Shown one piece after another: positions 1 to 10,794 of a stretch of DNA of 64,000 nt (the first letter of the stretch is position 1; each line of letters starts with the position of its first letter). The DNA lies in the NCBI GenBank assembly GCA_011316305.1, contig SAUG01000046.1:1-64000 (forward strand), given 5' to 3'. The DNA is from Rusavskia elegans (Eukaryota; Ascomycota; Lecanoromycetes; Teloschistales; Teloschistaceae). The notes under the pieces were generated by a model. That model was given only the letters and a program-made list of their open reading frames with translations, was not told where the DNA came from and made no database searches. The position numbers and the translations under genes are program-made.

Positions 1-2
1 GG

Positions 3-488
3 GGGGGGTGCGCGCTGCTGGACGTGAGTACCGGGCAATTGGCTGAAGTCTAAAATACTCGTCGACTCTTCGCCGTTGGTATCCTGATCAGGCAAGGTAT
101 CTTGATGGAAGGGTCCGGGGACTGGTACCTGGCGGTACGGAGCTGATGAATTCGAAGGGGAGGCGTCAGAGCTGAATTGAAATTGCGATACTGGGCCTCG
201 GTATGCAGGAACGATGTACTGGCCGGCGTCGAACTGGAAGTACGTATATTGGCCTCGATACACCAGGTAGCTAAACTCAGGCAAGATGTTGTGTCTGATG
301 TCGAGCTGAGAATAGGGATACTGGGCTTGATACGGTCCCGATGGGAAACAAGCCGGTGGAAGAAAAAGAGGGGGCGTATCGGGGTACTGGTGGGCTTGCC
401 ACAGGTTGACCGGTGCATAGTAATTATTATGTACTGTGTATTGTGGAAAAGGGTTTTCTGGATCATAAAAGGTGAACTTGATCAAGAT
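3..488 (-). CDS. Unassigned Gln/Tyr/Pro-rich open frame (possible partial gene)
   Basis: On the minus strand a frame stays open from just after a TAA at 491-489 to the window edge. Its translation is rich in Q, Y and P, with imperfect recurring units such as RGQYTYF, AGQYIV and QAQYPYS. No ATG is seen in this frame before the units, so the start could lie in an unseen upstream exon, or the frame may be non-coding. A different frame of the same strand has an ATG at 466, but its product looks like shadow sequence. No family is recognised. Its low-complexity composition resembles disordered fungal proteins, but this is weak support. Confidence 0.22.
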   Translation of the reverse strand, partial: MLIKFTFYDPENPFPQYTVHNNYYAPVNLWQAHQYPDTPPLFLPPACFPSGPYQAQYPYSQLDIRHNILPEFSYLVYRGQYTYFQFDAGQYIVPAYRGPVSQFQFSSDASPSNSSAPYRQVPVPGPFHQDTLPDQDTNGEESTSILDFSQLPGTHVQQRAPP

Positions 489-854
489 TTAGAGGGTGTC
501 TAATGCGAGGTAGTGAAAGGTGCTGCTGGGTCGGTGGAGGTGAACGAAAGTTTGAGCTGACACGCAGAAGAAATGGAATCAAATTGAACCGAATTAAGAA
601 GGAACGACAGACTAACGCAGGGCATCAACAATTTCCATCGCTCAATTGTACCTTAAGGTGGTCGACCTCGTAGCGCTCAGAGCTACGCGTCATCGTTATC
701 TCAAGGTCTACGACCCCAGTATACTCAATATTCCAGGGTCGTTGTGTCGAAACCCCATAGCACGGTGATACGCCCTGGTCCTGAAAAGCCTGATATAACC
801 TGAACGTCAAACACCCTGGTATAACCATATTGAAGACACCAGAAGACCGGTGTC
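489..854. other. Intergenic, nothing recognised
   Basis: This 3' flank of the ING-family gene holds no frame or motif I can support. Confidence 0.5.
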
Positions 855-3548
855 TCACTCTTTGCCTAATTTCTTCCTGCATACCGGACACCACCAATTC
901 TTTCTTCGGGGTGGCGCTTCTGTCAGTCCCACACACGAGTAATGGAACCATTCGCCATTCTCACACTGCTGCTGCATTAGCGATCGGTTCACAAAGCACG
1001 GAGAGTATGCCTGATTGCAAACGAAGGGCGTCGTGAGAATACTAACATCATTGTTATCGCATTTCACCATGCCGCCCCAGCTCACACCTCCACAGACGCA
1101 ATACCTCTCTTCGTCCGGATCAATCTCTTCGTCCACTGCTTCCTCTTGGACTTGCTTTTCAGTCCCCTTTGGTTTGGAACGATCGGCTGCTGTAGCCCAC
1201 TTCCTCGGCGCCGTCTTTCGGACACCTACACTGACGGCCGCTCCTCCTTCCGGGTCGTCGATGACAGGGCCAGGAGCAGATCGTCGACTCCGTTGGCTCG
1301 CAGCTGTGCTAGCAGTCACCCCCGGATGGGCGGGTGTAGCACTACGCCGCCGTGCCTCGGAGGGAATGGATGCTGCCGATCTCCCGATTGAGGCATTGCG
1401 AGTCGAAGCACGTGTTGCCGACCGTGGCGAGGGTTCAATGGGCTCCGCTGGAGGGGCTGGCGCCGCTGGCGCTCTCAATGTCAGTGACGGACGACGAGTA
1501 GACCGCCGAGTTTCGGAAGCTGGCGTGATCTGAGGAGTAGAGGTGCTGGCTGCGGCAGGTGAAGGTCCCGGAGCTGCTAGAGGAACTGTCGTGGTGATTG
1601 TATTCGTCAGCGTTTCTGTCGAACCCATCCGGCGCTTCTTGGGCGATGACTTGGATTCCGGTGTTGTATCTACATGCGCGGAGAATGGCACGTCGATCTG
1701 GAGTGGAGGCTCGCGCTTTCGTTTTCTTGAAGACTTGGCGGCCGCTTCGCGTTCGGCCTCCTTCGCCTTCTCTGCCTCTTCCCGTGCTTTCTCTGCCTCT
1801 TCCCGTGCCTTTTCTTCCTCTTCCCGCGCCTTGGCCTCCTGTTCTTCCTTTTCCTGGATCTCCTTCTCAAGTTTTTCCCGCTCGAGTCTCTGCTCTTCAA
1901 GCCTTTCTTGTTCCAATCTTTGTCTCTCTAATAGCTGTTGCTGCTCGAACTCAATCTGTCGCTGTTTCTGCTTCTCCTGTTCCTCCCTTTCAAGTGCCTT
2001 GGCTTTTTCCATCTCTTCCTTGGCCTCGATATCTTTCTGTCGTTCTCGCTCCTTCTCCCTTGCCTTTTCATCCCTGATCCTCTGTCGTTCCTTCTCCTTC
2101 TCCTTCTCCTTTTCTTTTTCACTTTCCTTTTCTTTCTCCTTCTCCTTTTCCTTTTCCTTGGCCTTTTCAAGTACCTTTGCTTGAGCTGGGCTCGCAGCGC
2201 TATAGTTGGGGTTAACAAAGTTAGTCACTCCAGAAAATAAATTCTTAAACGCGCTCCCAATATCTCCTAACCTTTTGGCTGCCTGCTCGACTTCTAATTT
2301 TGCAAGCTGCTCGGCTTCTGCTGCTTGTTCTTTGAGTAAGGCCTCTCTCTTCATCTTCTTTGCTTCATTGAGCTTCATTCCTCTGTTGCTCAGCAGAGTT
2401 TCCTCAAATGCCAATGCGTCCGCGCTGATTTCCCCAGGCTGCAGTGGTTGGCCAGGCGTCCGGCTCGCAAGATGGTCGTCGTCCACAAACGGCTCGCCTG
2501 TGGTCTCAGATTTGGTCTTGGCACTGCGATAATTTTCAGGACCACGTCCGGCATCGGCCAGCTCACGGCGGATCATGGTCTCGCTGGGTGACCAGATGGC
2601 ATTCTTTTTCATCCGCTTCCTCAATTTGGCCATCTCATACTCTGTCAAGCGCATCCACGGTGCATGCTCGCTCCCGGGCCTGGCATCAGCGGGCGGTGGG
2701 CTCAGAAGGGATAGGGCGTTGCTTGTAGATATTCCTGCTACTGCGCTGTGCACATTGGTGCCCACCATCCCTGGCACTCGCGGCGGTCGAGGCGTTTTCT
2801 GCTTGGGCTGCTTTGGTGGTTTAGGGGGACGAATGCGGACGGGTGCGGTAGGCCGATTCCGCGAAGATGCTCCAACCCTAGAAGTAGGCATAGGTAGTGG
2901 TGATGGTGGGGCTGATTCCCATTCCGAATCGGTGATGGGAGGAGGAGAATCAGGATTCGGCGGTGGCAGCACTTCGCCTGGGACGGTGATCTTACGACCT
3001 CGTTGTCGAGAGCGTTGGGCCGAAGCGCCAACATTATTGATTGGTCGTGGGCCATTCAGGGTAAGGCGCGCAGTTCCCTCTGTACCCTTGATTGCCGTGC
3101 GGCCACGCGTGGTCTGGGGCGACCTGGCTTGCGGTACCGGGGTCGGATCGCGCGAAGGGGGTTTTGGCAGGGCGTTCAGTTTCGAGATGATACTGGTCAG
3201 GCGACTGGAGTGACGATCGACAGCGTCGTAAAGACGAGTAGCTTCAGCATAGGCAGACTCGCGGGTATTGATGGCTCGATCAAGGTGATAGGAGATCTGT
3301 TGGCGGAGGGATTGGGCACTCGGTGTTCCTGTATGGGGAGCGTTGGGCAATGAGCCATAAGTCTTTGTCAAGAGATGGACTTGATCTGCAGACTCGAGGT
3401 AGGAATCATCGAGCTTGCCAATGAGTGTGAGGGAGCGGACAAGATCGGAGGGTAGATATTCAGTGTAGTCGAGGAAGTCGGTGACTGTGGCTTGGGCATC
3501 TGGATCCGGCGGAGTTTCTCCGGTGAGGACTTCAAGCTGCGTGGCCAT
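855..3548 (-). CDS. ING-family PHD-finger protein with long KE-rich coiled coil
   Basis: Probable chromatin reader of the ING (inhibitor of growth) type. Members sit in histone acetyltransferase or deacetylase complexes and bind H3K4me3 through the PHD finger. Exons are 3548-1047 and 965-855 (870 aa). The N-terminus (about 1-110) has an ING-like helical segment including YLPSDLVRSLTLIGKLDDSY. Basic and proline-rich linkers follow, then about 150 residues of KEKEKE/REKERE coiled coil. A C4HC3 PHD finger lies at about 817-866 (YCVCGG, then KCDNND joined to CENGEWFHY, ending WWCPVC). The 81-nt intron (1046-966) is in frame and free of stops. Removing it restores the PHD spacing, so its presence would break the finger. 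The ATG at 3548 is chosen over an upstream Met because the ING segment begins right after it. At 870 aa it is far longer than yeast Yng1, Yng2 or Pho23. Confidence 0.8.
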   Translation of the reverse strand: MATQLEVLTGETPPDPDAQATVTDFLDYTEYLPSDLVRSLTLIGKLDDSYLESADQVHLLTKTYGSLPNAPHTGTPSAQSLRQQISYHLDRAINTRESAYAEATRLYDAVDRHSSRLTSIISKLNALPKPPSRDPTPVPQARSPQTTRGRTAIKGTEGTARLTLNGPRPINNVGASAQRSRQRGRKITVPGEVLPPPNPDSPPPITDSEWESAPPSPLPMPTSRVGASSRNRPTAPVRIRPPKPPKQPKQKTPRPPRVPGMVGTNVHSAVAGISTSNALSLLSPPPADARPGSEHAPWMRLTEYEMAKLRKRMKKNAIWSPSETMIRRELADAGRGPENYRSAKTKSETTGEPFVDDDHLASRTPGQPLQPGEISADALAFEETLLSNRGMKLNEAKKMKREALLKEQAAEAEQLAKLEVEQAAKRLGDIGSAFKNLFSGVTNFVNPNYSAASPAQAKVLEKAKEKEKEKEKEKESEKEKEKEKEKERQRIRDEKAREKERERQKDIEAKEEMEKAKALEREEQEKQKQRQIEFEQQQLLERQRLEQERLEEQRLEREKLEKEIQEKEEQEAKAREEEEKAREEAEKAREEAEKAKEAEREAAAKSSRKRKREPPLQIDVPFSAHVDTTPESKSSPKKRRMGSTETLTNTITTTVPLAAPGPSPAAASTSTPQITPASETRRSTRRPSLTLRAPAAPAPPAEPIEPSPRSATRASTRNASIGRSAASIPSEARRRSATPAHPGVTASTAASQRSRRSAPGPVIDDPEGGAAVSVGVRKTAPRKWATAADRSKPKGTEKQVQEEAVDEEIDPDEERYCVCGGVSWGGMVKCDNNDVSILTTPFVCNQAYSPCFVNRSLMQQQCENGEWFHYSCVGLTEAPPRRKNWWCPVCRKKLGKE

Positions 3549-4221
3549 GCTGTGATGTTGGAGACTGGCAAGGCACCTGACCTTCACAGCAGGCCGGGCG
3601 ATCCGGTCCAGTTTGCCCGCGTAGAGTCAGAGTAACACGCGGGTTGAGGTCTTGTTATCTTGATAGGGCAACAGCGATCGAAGATTATGTCAGCGATAGG
3701 GCTGTGGGGCACAGAGACAATCCAATCTCATGAGTTCACCACTTCCTTGTACAATTATCATCCCTCGAGCCTGTGTCTGTCACCCCTGGCTCTATGGCTT
3801 CTGTTCTAGCAGACAACGAAGAAGTCACGTCAGCTTGAAGTCCAAGCTTAAAACAGTTGTGACATTGAAAAAGTTGACTCATGGCTAGCATCAACAAAGT
3901 GAAATATTGACGATCCATTACGGATGTAAATCGTATGTCCTGGTCGTTCCTGCCAGTAGACAGCTAAAATGCGGCAATCTGCAGGCGCGCGTGAGACCAA
4001 ACAAGTATCAATGTCATCTCTTCTGTGACTACTCTTCTTAAAACTCTTGTTCGATGCCTGTAAGGTACTACAATCATTGCACCAACTCTCAGACGATTCA
4101 TCATATCTGTCAATTCCATCAATCAAATCTATAACCAACCACAGCCCAACATCAGCTGGATTCTCTGGACATGCTCATCATCTTCTGCCCCGGTGTCACG
4201 TCGTCACTTTCTGAAAACACA
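3549..4221. other. Divergent intergenic region
   Basis: This holds the shared upstream region of the ING-family gene (minus) and the GFD2-type gene (plus). Small open frames here have no protein-like character. No site is recognised. Confidence 0.5.
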
Positions 4222-6569
4222 ATGTCACAAGGCCAAGCTGTCACTATCGAGAGAGCTCCCCCCCGCATTTCCTCACCTCCGTACACTGGTCAAGAAGCAC
4301 CCAAGGAAAGCAAGTTCTGTCCGCTTGCCGCAGTCAACAAATGGCCTTACAAATTCCTCCACCATCCGGACTCCGAGACCATCTCCCAGGCTTTCTTCGC
4401 AGCGGGGAAGTTTAGAATGAGAGGCTGGACGCTGTGAGTAACTTCTCATCAACCATCGTTGGCCAATTTCACAATGAAGCCCGCTGGGTACCCATACCAT
4501 GATCCCCCTGAGAAGCATAGGACATTTCCAGCCCCGGTTACGTGATCTAGGCGCCCCTAGTGTTCTTGCCTCCCCCATCTTTACCATGTCAGCGCCTGCT
4601 TTCGGTACTCTCGTATGAATACACAGGCAGCTTGGTGAATCATCGATTGATCTACGATCAACCCCGTAGTGAATTTGCCATTACCAGTACTAACAGAAAG
4701 CTTGCTCGACCTTCTCTCGTCTGACTTATCTATATTGGCAGCTAATTCACACAATAGCTACTACATCCATACTCTACTCAGCAATGCATCCAAGCCGCTC
4801 ATACTAGTCCCAGCAACTGAGGTCCAAGCCCTATTTGACGATATTAAGAAAGAGCTCTGCCTTCTCGTCTATTTTCCAGAGGAAGAGATAGAGCCAGGCT
4901 TCCTCCTCAGTTTCAAAGAAGAAGGTATTCCACGCCCTCGCTATCTTGGGCGCTTTGATCTCGAGCATAGCTTGGACGAAATGGAAGCCCAGATTCCACC
5001 TTACACAGACAGCAACAATGGAGAGCACAGAGTTGATGACCGCTCCTTTGCCGCCTTCAAGAAGAAAATGGAGGCTGCAATCGAAGCAACGAAGCAGAGG
5101 TCGAAACATCAGAGGGACAGAAAGAAGAAGGAGAGAATAGGGACCAAGCAAGCCTGGTGTGAGCAGCTGAAGCGCGCTCAATGCTATCTCGGGGTGCGTC
5201 CCCGCACCGTACCTGACATGCCAAACCCTATGGAAGACCCAAATATTCCCATGCGGCAGCTTGAGCGAGCGATGAAGAGATATCAAGTGTCAAAAGGTCT
5301 GGAATTGCCCGATCTCAATGTCTCCGAGCCTGCACCATTTGCTTTCCAAGACCATGTGGTCTTCGTCTGTGTCGATGTAGAGGCATACGAAAAAGACAAC
5401 AGACCCATCACCGAGATTGGTATATCCACGCTGGAGACCCATGACCTAGTTGGGTTGTCACCAGGTGAATGTGGCAAAGCCTGGATGAAGAAAATCCGCT
5501 CCCGTCATTTTCGGATCAAAGAAACGGCTCATCTACACAACTCCGAGTATGTTGCAGGGTGTGCTGACCGCTTCGAGCCTGAGTTCGGTGTGAGCGAGTG
5601 GATCTCTTGCAAAGAGGCACCGCAGGTCATCGCTTCTTGTTTTCGCCCTCCATACTCACGCCCTCTTGACCATGCCAATGGCGATGCTCCAGCGAGAGAC
5701 GATGCACAAATCCTGACAAACGAAACAGATACCCCGAAGCGTCAATTAATCCTGGTGGGACACGACATCAAAATGGACATTGACTATCTCCGGAAGCTTG
5801 GGTACGACGTTTCCAATCTCTCCAACCTCATCGAAGCCCTCGATACCGCCGATCTCTACCGGGCCTGGAAACATCATCAGAACCCCAGCAAATTGGGCTC
5901 TATTCTAATGGAGATGGAAATGATTGGCTGGAACCTTCACAATGCGGTAATTCTTCTTCTATACTTTCCCATTCGAAGAATTGGTCACCCGGGGTTGGAT
6001 ACATACGTTTACTGACTCAATACCAGGGCAACGATGCTGCCTACACGCTCCAAGCTCTCATCGGTATCGTCATCGCCTCTCGCCAATCTTCACTGGCTAC
6101 GAAGCGATCACAGATCGCACACCGCAGCGAAGCTCTCGAGCGTGAAGCCCGCGATCGCGCGAAGGAAGAAGCAGATGAATGGGCCGCCGCAGACATTGAA
6201 GGCGGCGACGGTGGACCCCCGAATCCACTCCCACGATTCGGGTGGCCGACCTCGAGCCCGCCTAACAAAGGGATAAGCAACAAAATCCAAACCAGCAAGA
6301 TGGTCGACAGCAAGGATAGGAGAGTGGAGAAGATAGCTACCGAAATGCATGCCCAGTCGCAGAGTACCAAAAAGATTGAGGCGAAGCAGTTGCAAAGCCC
6401 GCAAGTGGAGATCAAGAGCGAGCCGTGGGTTGCAGATGAGGAAGAGGTGGGATCCTTTGCACAGAGTATCACAGAGAATTTGGCGTTCTTGGAGGACGAT
6501 GGAGAGGTTGAAGGAGGAGGAGGAGTGAAGTTGACAGTGGCGAAGGGTTATACTGCTGTGAAGTGGTGA
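4222..6569 (+). CDS. GFD2/YDR514C-type ribonuclease-H-fold protein
   Basis: Resembles the fungal GFD2/YDR514C family, named from a genetic link to the mRNA-export helicase Dbp5 and carrying a DEDD-exonuclease-like fold. Exons: 4222-4433, 4758-5946, 6027-6569 (647 aa). The first join (…RMRGWTL + YYIHT…) restores a WxLYYI block I expect in the family. The second (HLHNA + GNDAAYTL) restores the terminal acidic motif. Possible catalytic residues are Asp and Glu of CVDVEAYE, Asp of GHDIKMD, and Asp of GNDAAYTL preceded by the His of LHNA. The C-terminus is charged and disordered. Intron 1 is long for this genome (324 nt) and contains a perfect TACTAAC at about 4685, so a nearer acceptor or two introns are possible. 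The start at 4222 has A at -3. An in-frame ATG at 4171 is the alternative. Confidence 0.72.
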
Positions 6570-7827
6570 GGGACGTGGGACCGAGAAGCTGGTCCGAGAT
6601 GACGGATAGGCAAAATGATACAAACGGAGACAATTCGCATGGCCTCGGCTTGAGACTTGTGGGGACTTTTCAAGGGGGGAAAGTTTAAGTACGCAAGATA
6701 CTGGGAAATAATCCAAGCGATACTTATAATGATCGGTAGCTTTTAGCTTCGTGTCGACTGTTTCACATCAGATAGCTATATCGAAAACAATCAAATGCTC
6801 GATAGCTATATTGAAATCATTTTCTCTGTCAAGTAAAATCAAGCTCCTGGCGAAGACACATGCAGATGTACTTATATTCGAATGATCTTCTGCCCGCTAA
6901 ACAATTCGTTTGAATTAAACCCACATACACATTATGAGTCTATCACCTCGCCGGCTAGTCGTGGCATTTCGATCCAGAGTTCAACCAATACAATATCTCT
7001 CGTTGTATGAAAATCAATGGCAGCAGGGGCTACATACCAACCACGAATATTGTTACAGGCAGATATATTGCAAGAGCCAAGTAATAATCGATGCAACGAT
7101 GACCGAAATCGAAATATCGACTGTTGTGGCCCCTTTCAAGCCCCTGAATCGAATGCCCTGGCTGAGGAGGTGATGATAGGCACGATTGAGTACTGATCTT
7201 GATGGTGATCGTGCGATGAGAGAAGGGTCTCTCTCTCTAGACCGAGACAGAGTAGAGACTAATGGACAGCATATCAGATCAGATCATATCATATGTTCCA
7301 GTGATCATATAGTTCTTCAAACATCTACGAGATGGAAGATTATGCGGGAAGTGTTCGTCAGTCTTGGTTGATCCTAACTCAACGTTATCGCTCCCCATCC
7401 CTTATACCAGGGTCATGATAACATAGGGCCGAGTTTCCCTTGAATCCAGAAAGACCAGCTCGGCTCCATCTTTACAACATACCCTGATGCGCTCCAGAGA
7501 ATTGAACGGAAGCACAAGCGTTTGATCCTGGTTCATCCACATCTCATCACATCTCATCACATCTCATCTCATCTCATCTCAGCGTACAGAGATCGTACAC
7601 ATCCAATTTCATCGCATCGGGTGCCCCTGGAATCGAACAAGATACCACAAGAGCGTCTTACAATTTGTACAGCAGAAACGAAATTTACAATGGCGATCTT
7701 CCCTTCTGGCTTGCAAGTGCCATCACACACGCACGTGAGCCATTCATGCTGTGGTGCCCGAGGACGCACCCGCACTCCGTCGTTGATGATACGTACTAAT
7801 CTTCGTAAACCCTCTGCGAATACATCG
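6570..7827. other. Intergenic, AT-richer, with short repeat
   Basis: This region lies between the convergent GFD2-type and forkhead genes. It contains a direct repeat of tagctatat (about 6770 and 6803) and the CATCT tract listed separately. Small frames at 6934 and 7186 lack any recognisable product. Confidence 0.5.
7540..7581. repeat. CATCT/ATCTCATCAC simple repeat
   Basis: Tandem imperfect units of catctcatcac grade into catct repeats over about 40 bp, downstream of the forkhead gene. It looks like a microsatellite with no other signal. Confidence 0.7.
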
Positions 7828-10006
7828 TTAGCCCTGGAACCTTCGACGGATTGTTTTTCTTGATGATTCGTACTTGGTCAGGTCAATCTCCCCTTCATTT
7901 TCATCATCCAAATCGTCGCCTTTGATGGTCGACATCGTATATGTAGATCCACCTCGCCCCTTTGTGGGGCTCTCGTTCCCGTTCGTTGCCGCGGGAGGGG
8001 GACTACTACTCTGGTAATCGTCGGCGTTGCTTGGTTTCAGTGGGCTGGTTTCGGGGAATCCTCGCATGGGCGTACTACCGAGGAGTAAGTCTCCGGCTTG
8101 TTTCCAGAATGGCGCAGGGCTGCTGTAGATCATGTGGCTCGTTGGAGGCTTGATTGTGGCTGGTTGTGGAAAGTGCAGATTGTGTTGACGGGGAGCGGGC
8201 GTCAACATAGCCCCATCAAATAAGGCGGACGGGAGGACTGGCGAAGAGTCCGTGGCGCCTGCCCGGATGTTGTGGCGGCGTATTGGCAGCGGAGAAACGT
8301 CGTCCGACAGCACAGGGACGTTCTGCGAGTGATCGTGACTGGCAAGAATAGTGTTACGGGAGCCGCGTGTGGGTGTGTAGGATTCCTGAGCTACAGGGTA
8401 TGCGCTCAAATTCGGTGAAGGTCCCTGTGGAGGTGAAGTCTTGACAACGCCATTTGTCTCTGATGAATATTGCTGTGTTGGGGCAGGAGTATACTGTGAT
8501 CCCGGAGCATCATCTCGCAACAGCGCTGGTGAAGTCGGGACGGACGGAGGTCGTGCGTTGCTCTTCTTCATATGTTTCATAACGGCCTGTATCATCTCGT
8601 GTCGCTTCTCTGCCACCAGACGCCATTTCATGCCTTTTCCTGGATCGTTAGGGCCGCGAGCAACTTTTTCGAAAGCGGTATTTAAGGAAAGATTGTGCCG
8701 GATGGAGTTCTGTACATTGTCAGCTTCCATCCACTCATGGCAGGCACTCTGATACTGGACATACCTGCCAATTGGTTGTCAGATGGCGATAGTAGGCAAA
8801 GTTTGCCCTTATGAAATCATAGATCTTGTTCAGAGGCACGCACTGCTCTGGGGTCGAGAGAATTGCTTGAGTAATCATGACCGCGTACGGGATTGTGGGC
8901 TTGAGATCTTTAGTAGCGTCATCAGTGAAGTCAATTTGTTCTGATGTCTCAATCACATAGCCGCGTTTGAAGGTTGGTGATTCCTTCAAAGCAGAGCTGG
9001 TGCGTGGCTGCTTCTTTGGTGAGCGGCTGGGAGTGACAGGTTTGACATAGTCCGGCGGAGCCGGCGCAATCATAGTCCTCCCATTCGAGCGTGACGGAGT
9101 GATGGCAGTGGCGGTAACACGTGGTTGAGGTGACGATCGTACAGGCGGATACGAGGGCTGGGAATGAGCGTGAGAATGCTTGTTCGCTCTTGCAGTCTCG
9201 CCATGATTGAGAGCCTCTTGCATTCGATTGAGGAACATGGGATGGATCTCGGCTGGTCCTTCAGCCGTGATGAACATCATCTGCGTGCCATCAATCTCCA
9301 GCACATCGCCGCAGCCCAAAGCAGTTTCTTGACCCTTCCGGAGATGTTGATCGTTCCGCCTCACACCATTGCGGCCCTTGACTTCGAGGCGCCAAGTTTG
9401 GTCGTCATCTTTGTATAGGAGCTCAGCATGGGCTCTTGAGATCATCTTACTCGGTCCCAGATCGATGTCTACATTGGGCGCGCCGTTCAGAGACACGGGG
9501 CTGGACACAAGACCCGCAGTCGAGTTGTGACTGGAGATGGCATCTGGAGGCCGTCCAATGACCACACGAACTTTCTGAACATAGTAGGTCCAATCTCGGC
9601 CGCAGAACTTCGCATATGCTCGCACGGTTTGGTTGCGTTGAGATTTGGCATTGCTGTGCTGAGTTGCGACGACCACCGGGCCCTTTGCGATTTCGAGATG
9701 AGGGATGAGGTTATCGGCGAGATTCTGGTCGTCGGCACTGCTGGGGGCATCGTCGTCCAACTCGTTGTCGTCGGCGGGTTCGGAATCGGGCGTCTGTAAG
9801 CGGCGAGGACGACGGGCGGTTGTCGCATTTGCCTGCTATCTATCAGTTCATGGAATGGATCAGGTCTGTTCTGGATGATTGCCCACCTTCTTCCTCTTTG
9901 CAAGACGAGAGGGGGACGAGTCGACGAGACGGTCTTGGTCGAAAGGAGCACGGGTATCTGCCGATCGTTTTCGGCTCGAACGCCGGGTGCCAGTGGACGG
10001 CGGCAT
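7828..10006 (-). CDS. Forkhead transcription factor with FHA domain (Fkh1/Fkh2 type)
   Basis: Nuclear cell-cycle-type forkhead factor. Exons: 10006-9887, 9832-8765, 8709-7828 (689 aa). Exon 1 encodes [14 protein letters not shown] and joins in phase 0 to a basic stretch ([11 protein letters not shown]). The FHA domain lies at about 110-230, with [18 protein letters not shown] and [12 protein letters not shown] as the phosphothreonine-binding loops. The forkhead domain lies at about 350-436: [12 protein letters not shown], then TTNWQ joined to [13 protein letters not shown], then GKGMKWRLV. The intron falls exactly at the W-Q-N-S-I-R-H-N recognition helix, and its removal recreates the diagnostic NSIRHNLS motif. 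The long C-terminus is low complexity and ends in a charged tail containing [10 protein letters not shown]. Yeast Fkh1/2 have the same FHA-forkhead order and act on G2/M genes; the role here is inferred from that. Confidence 0.9.
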
Positions 10007-10794
10007 CTTAGATTATTCCCAGTATGAATGAGGGATTCAACTAACAACGAGCTGTTAGTATGGCCCGAGGCTGGATAGGATCAAGCCACCGCGAAAGAAC
10101 GGCGGTGTCTTGCACCGTAATCGAGGGCAGCCGTTGCATACGTCAGAATGCGGTCGGAGATGCGACTCACCGTCAACAATGGCCGATCGATCTCAGTAAG
10201 CAGCCAGGGTGGATGAGAATAGCGTGAGAAGTAGAGTGGTAAAGATGTAAAGATTCCGAAGCAGTACAGTAACGTTAACAATACTATCTCGAGAAGTAGT
10301 GAAAGAGCCTGGTGGAGTGATGAGTGCTGGAGGTCAAGCCTTAAGTTGAGGACGCGTGCCACGCGATTGCCGGAATCGATAAGATACTGTCGTAGGTACC
10401 GTATGTTACAACCTATCTGCTTGCTGCGCTGGTGGAGTTGCTGGTGACAGTGACAGGATCTGGGATGAGGAGATGTATCAATACAGAACAAAGTCTCTGC
10501 TTCCTTCCTCCCTCATACATGAACACTTATCTACTCAGCAAAGTGTATGACTCTTCTCTGCGAATATGTTGAAGAGAATTAGAGAAACTCCTCTAAGCGA
10601 ACAATCCTTGCACGATGATTGGTCGAGAGCAAAGAGCTAAACTCTTTTGGCCAACTAACAAATATTGACTCTAGTAATCAGCTCAAACCCGAGAATGCTT
10701 CAATCTTCGGAGAGTCTGGCTCGCATTTCGACCACGACATGAAGCCGAGGGACAGGAAAATATCAGGTCTCAGATTCTGCATCCATAAAGGACT
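10007..10794. other. Intergenic: forkhead promoter and Dbp8 3' flank
   Basis: No supported frame. Presumed 5' region of the forkhead gene. No repeat or tRNA seen. Confidence 0.5.

Noticed and set aside
1543..2184. Ser/Phe-rich plus-strand frame
   Set aside because: Antisense of the KE-rich coiled coil of the ING-family gene; the FSFSFS pattern is the complement of KEKEKE.
7600..7690. Possible tRNA (ctggaatcgaac resembles a complemented T-loop)
   Set aside because: No matching acceptor stem, D-arm or anticodon arm could be drawn.
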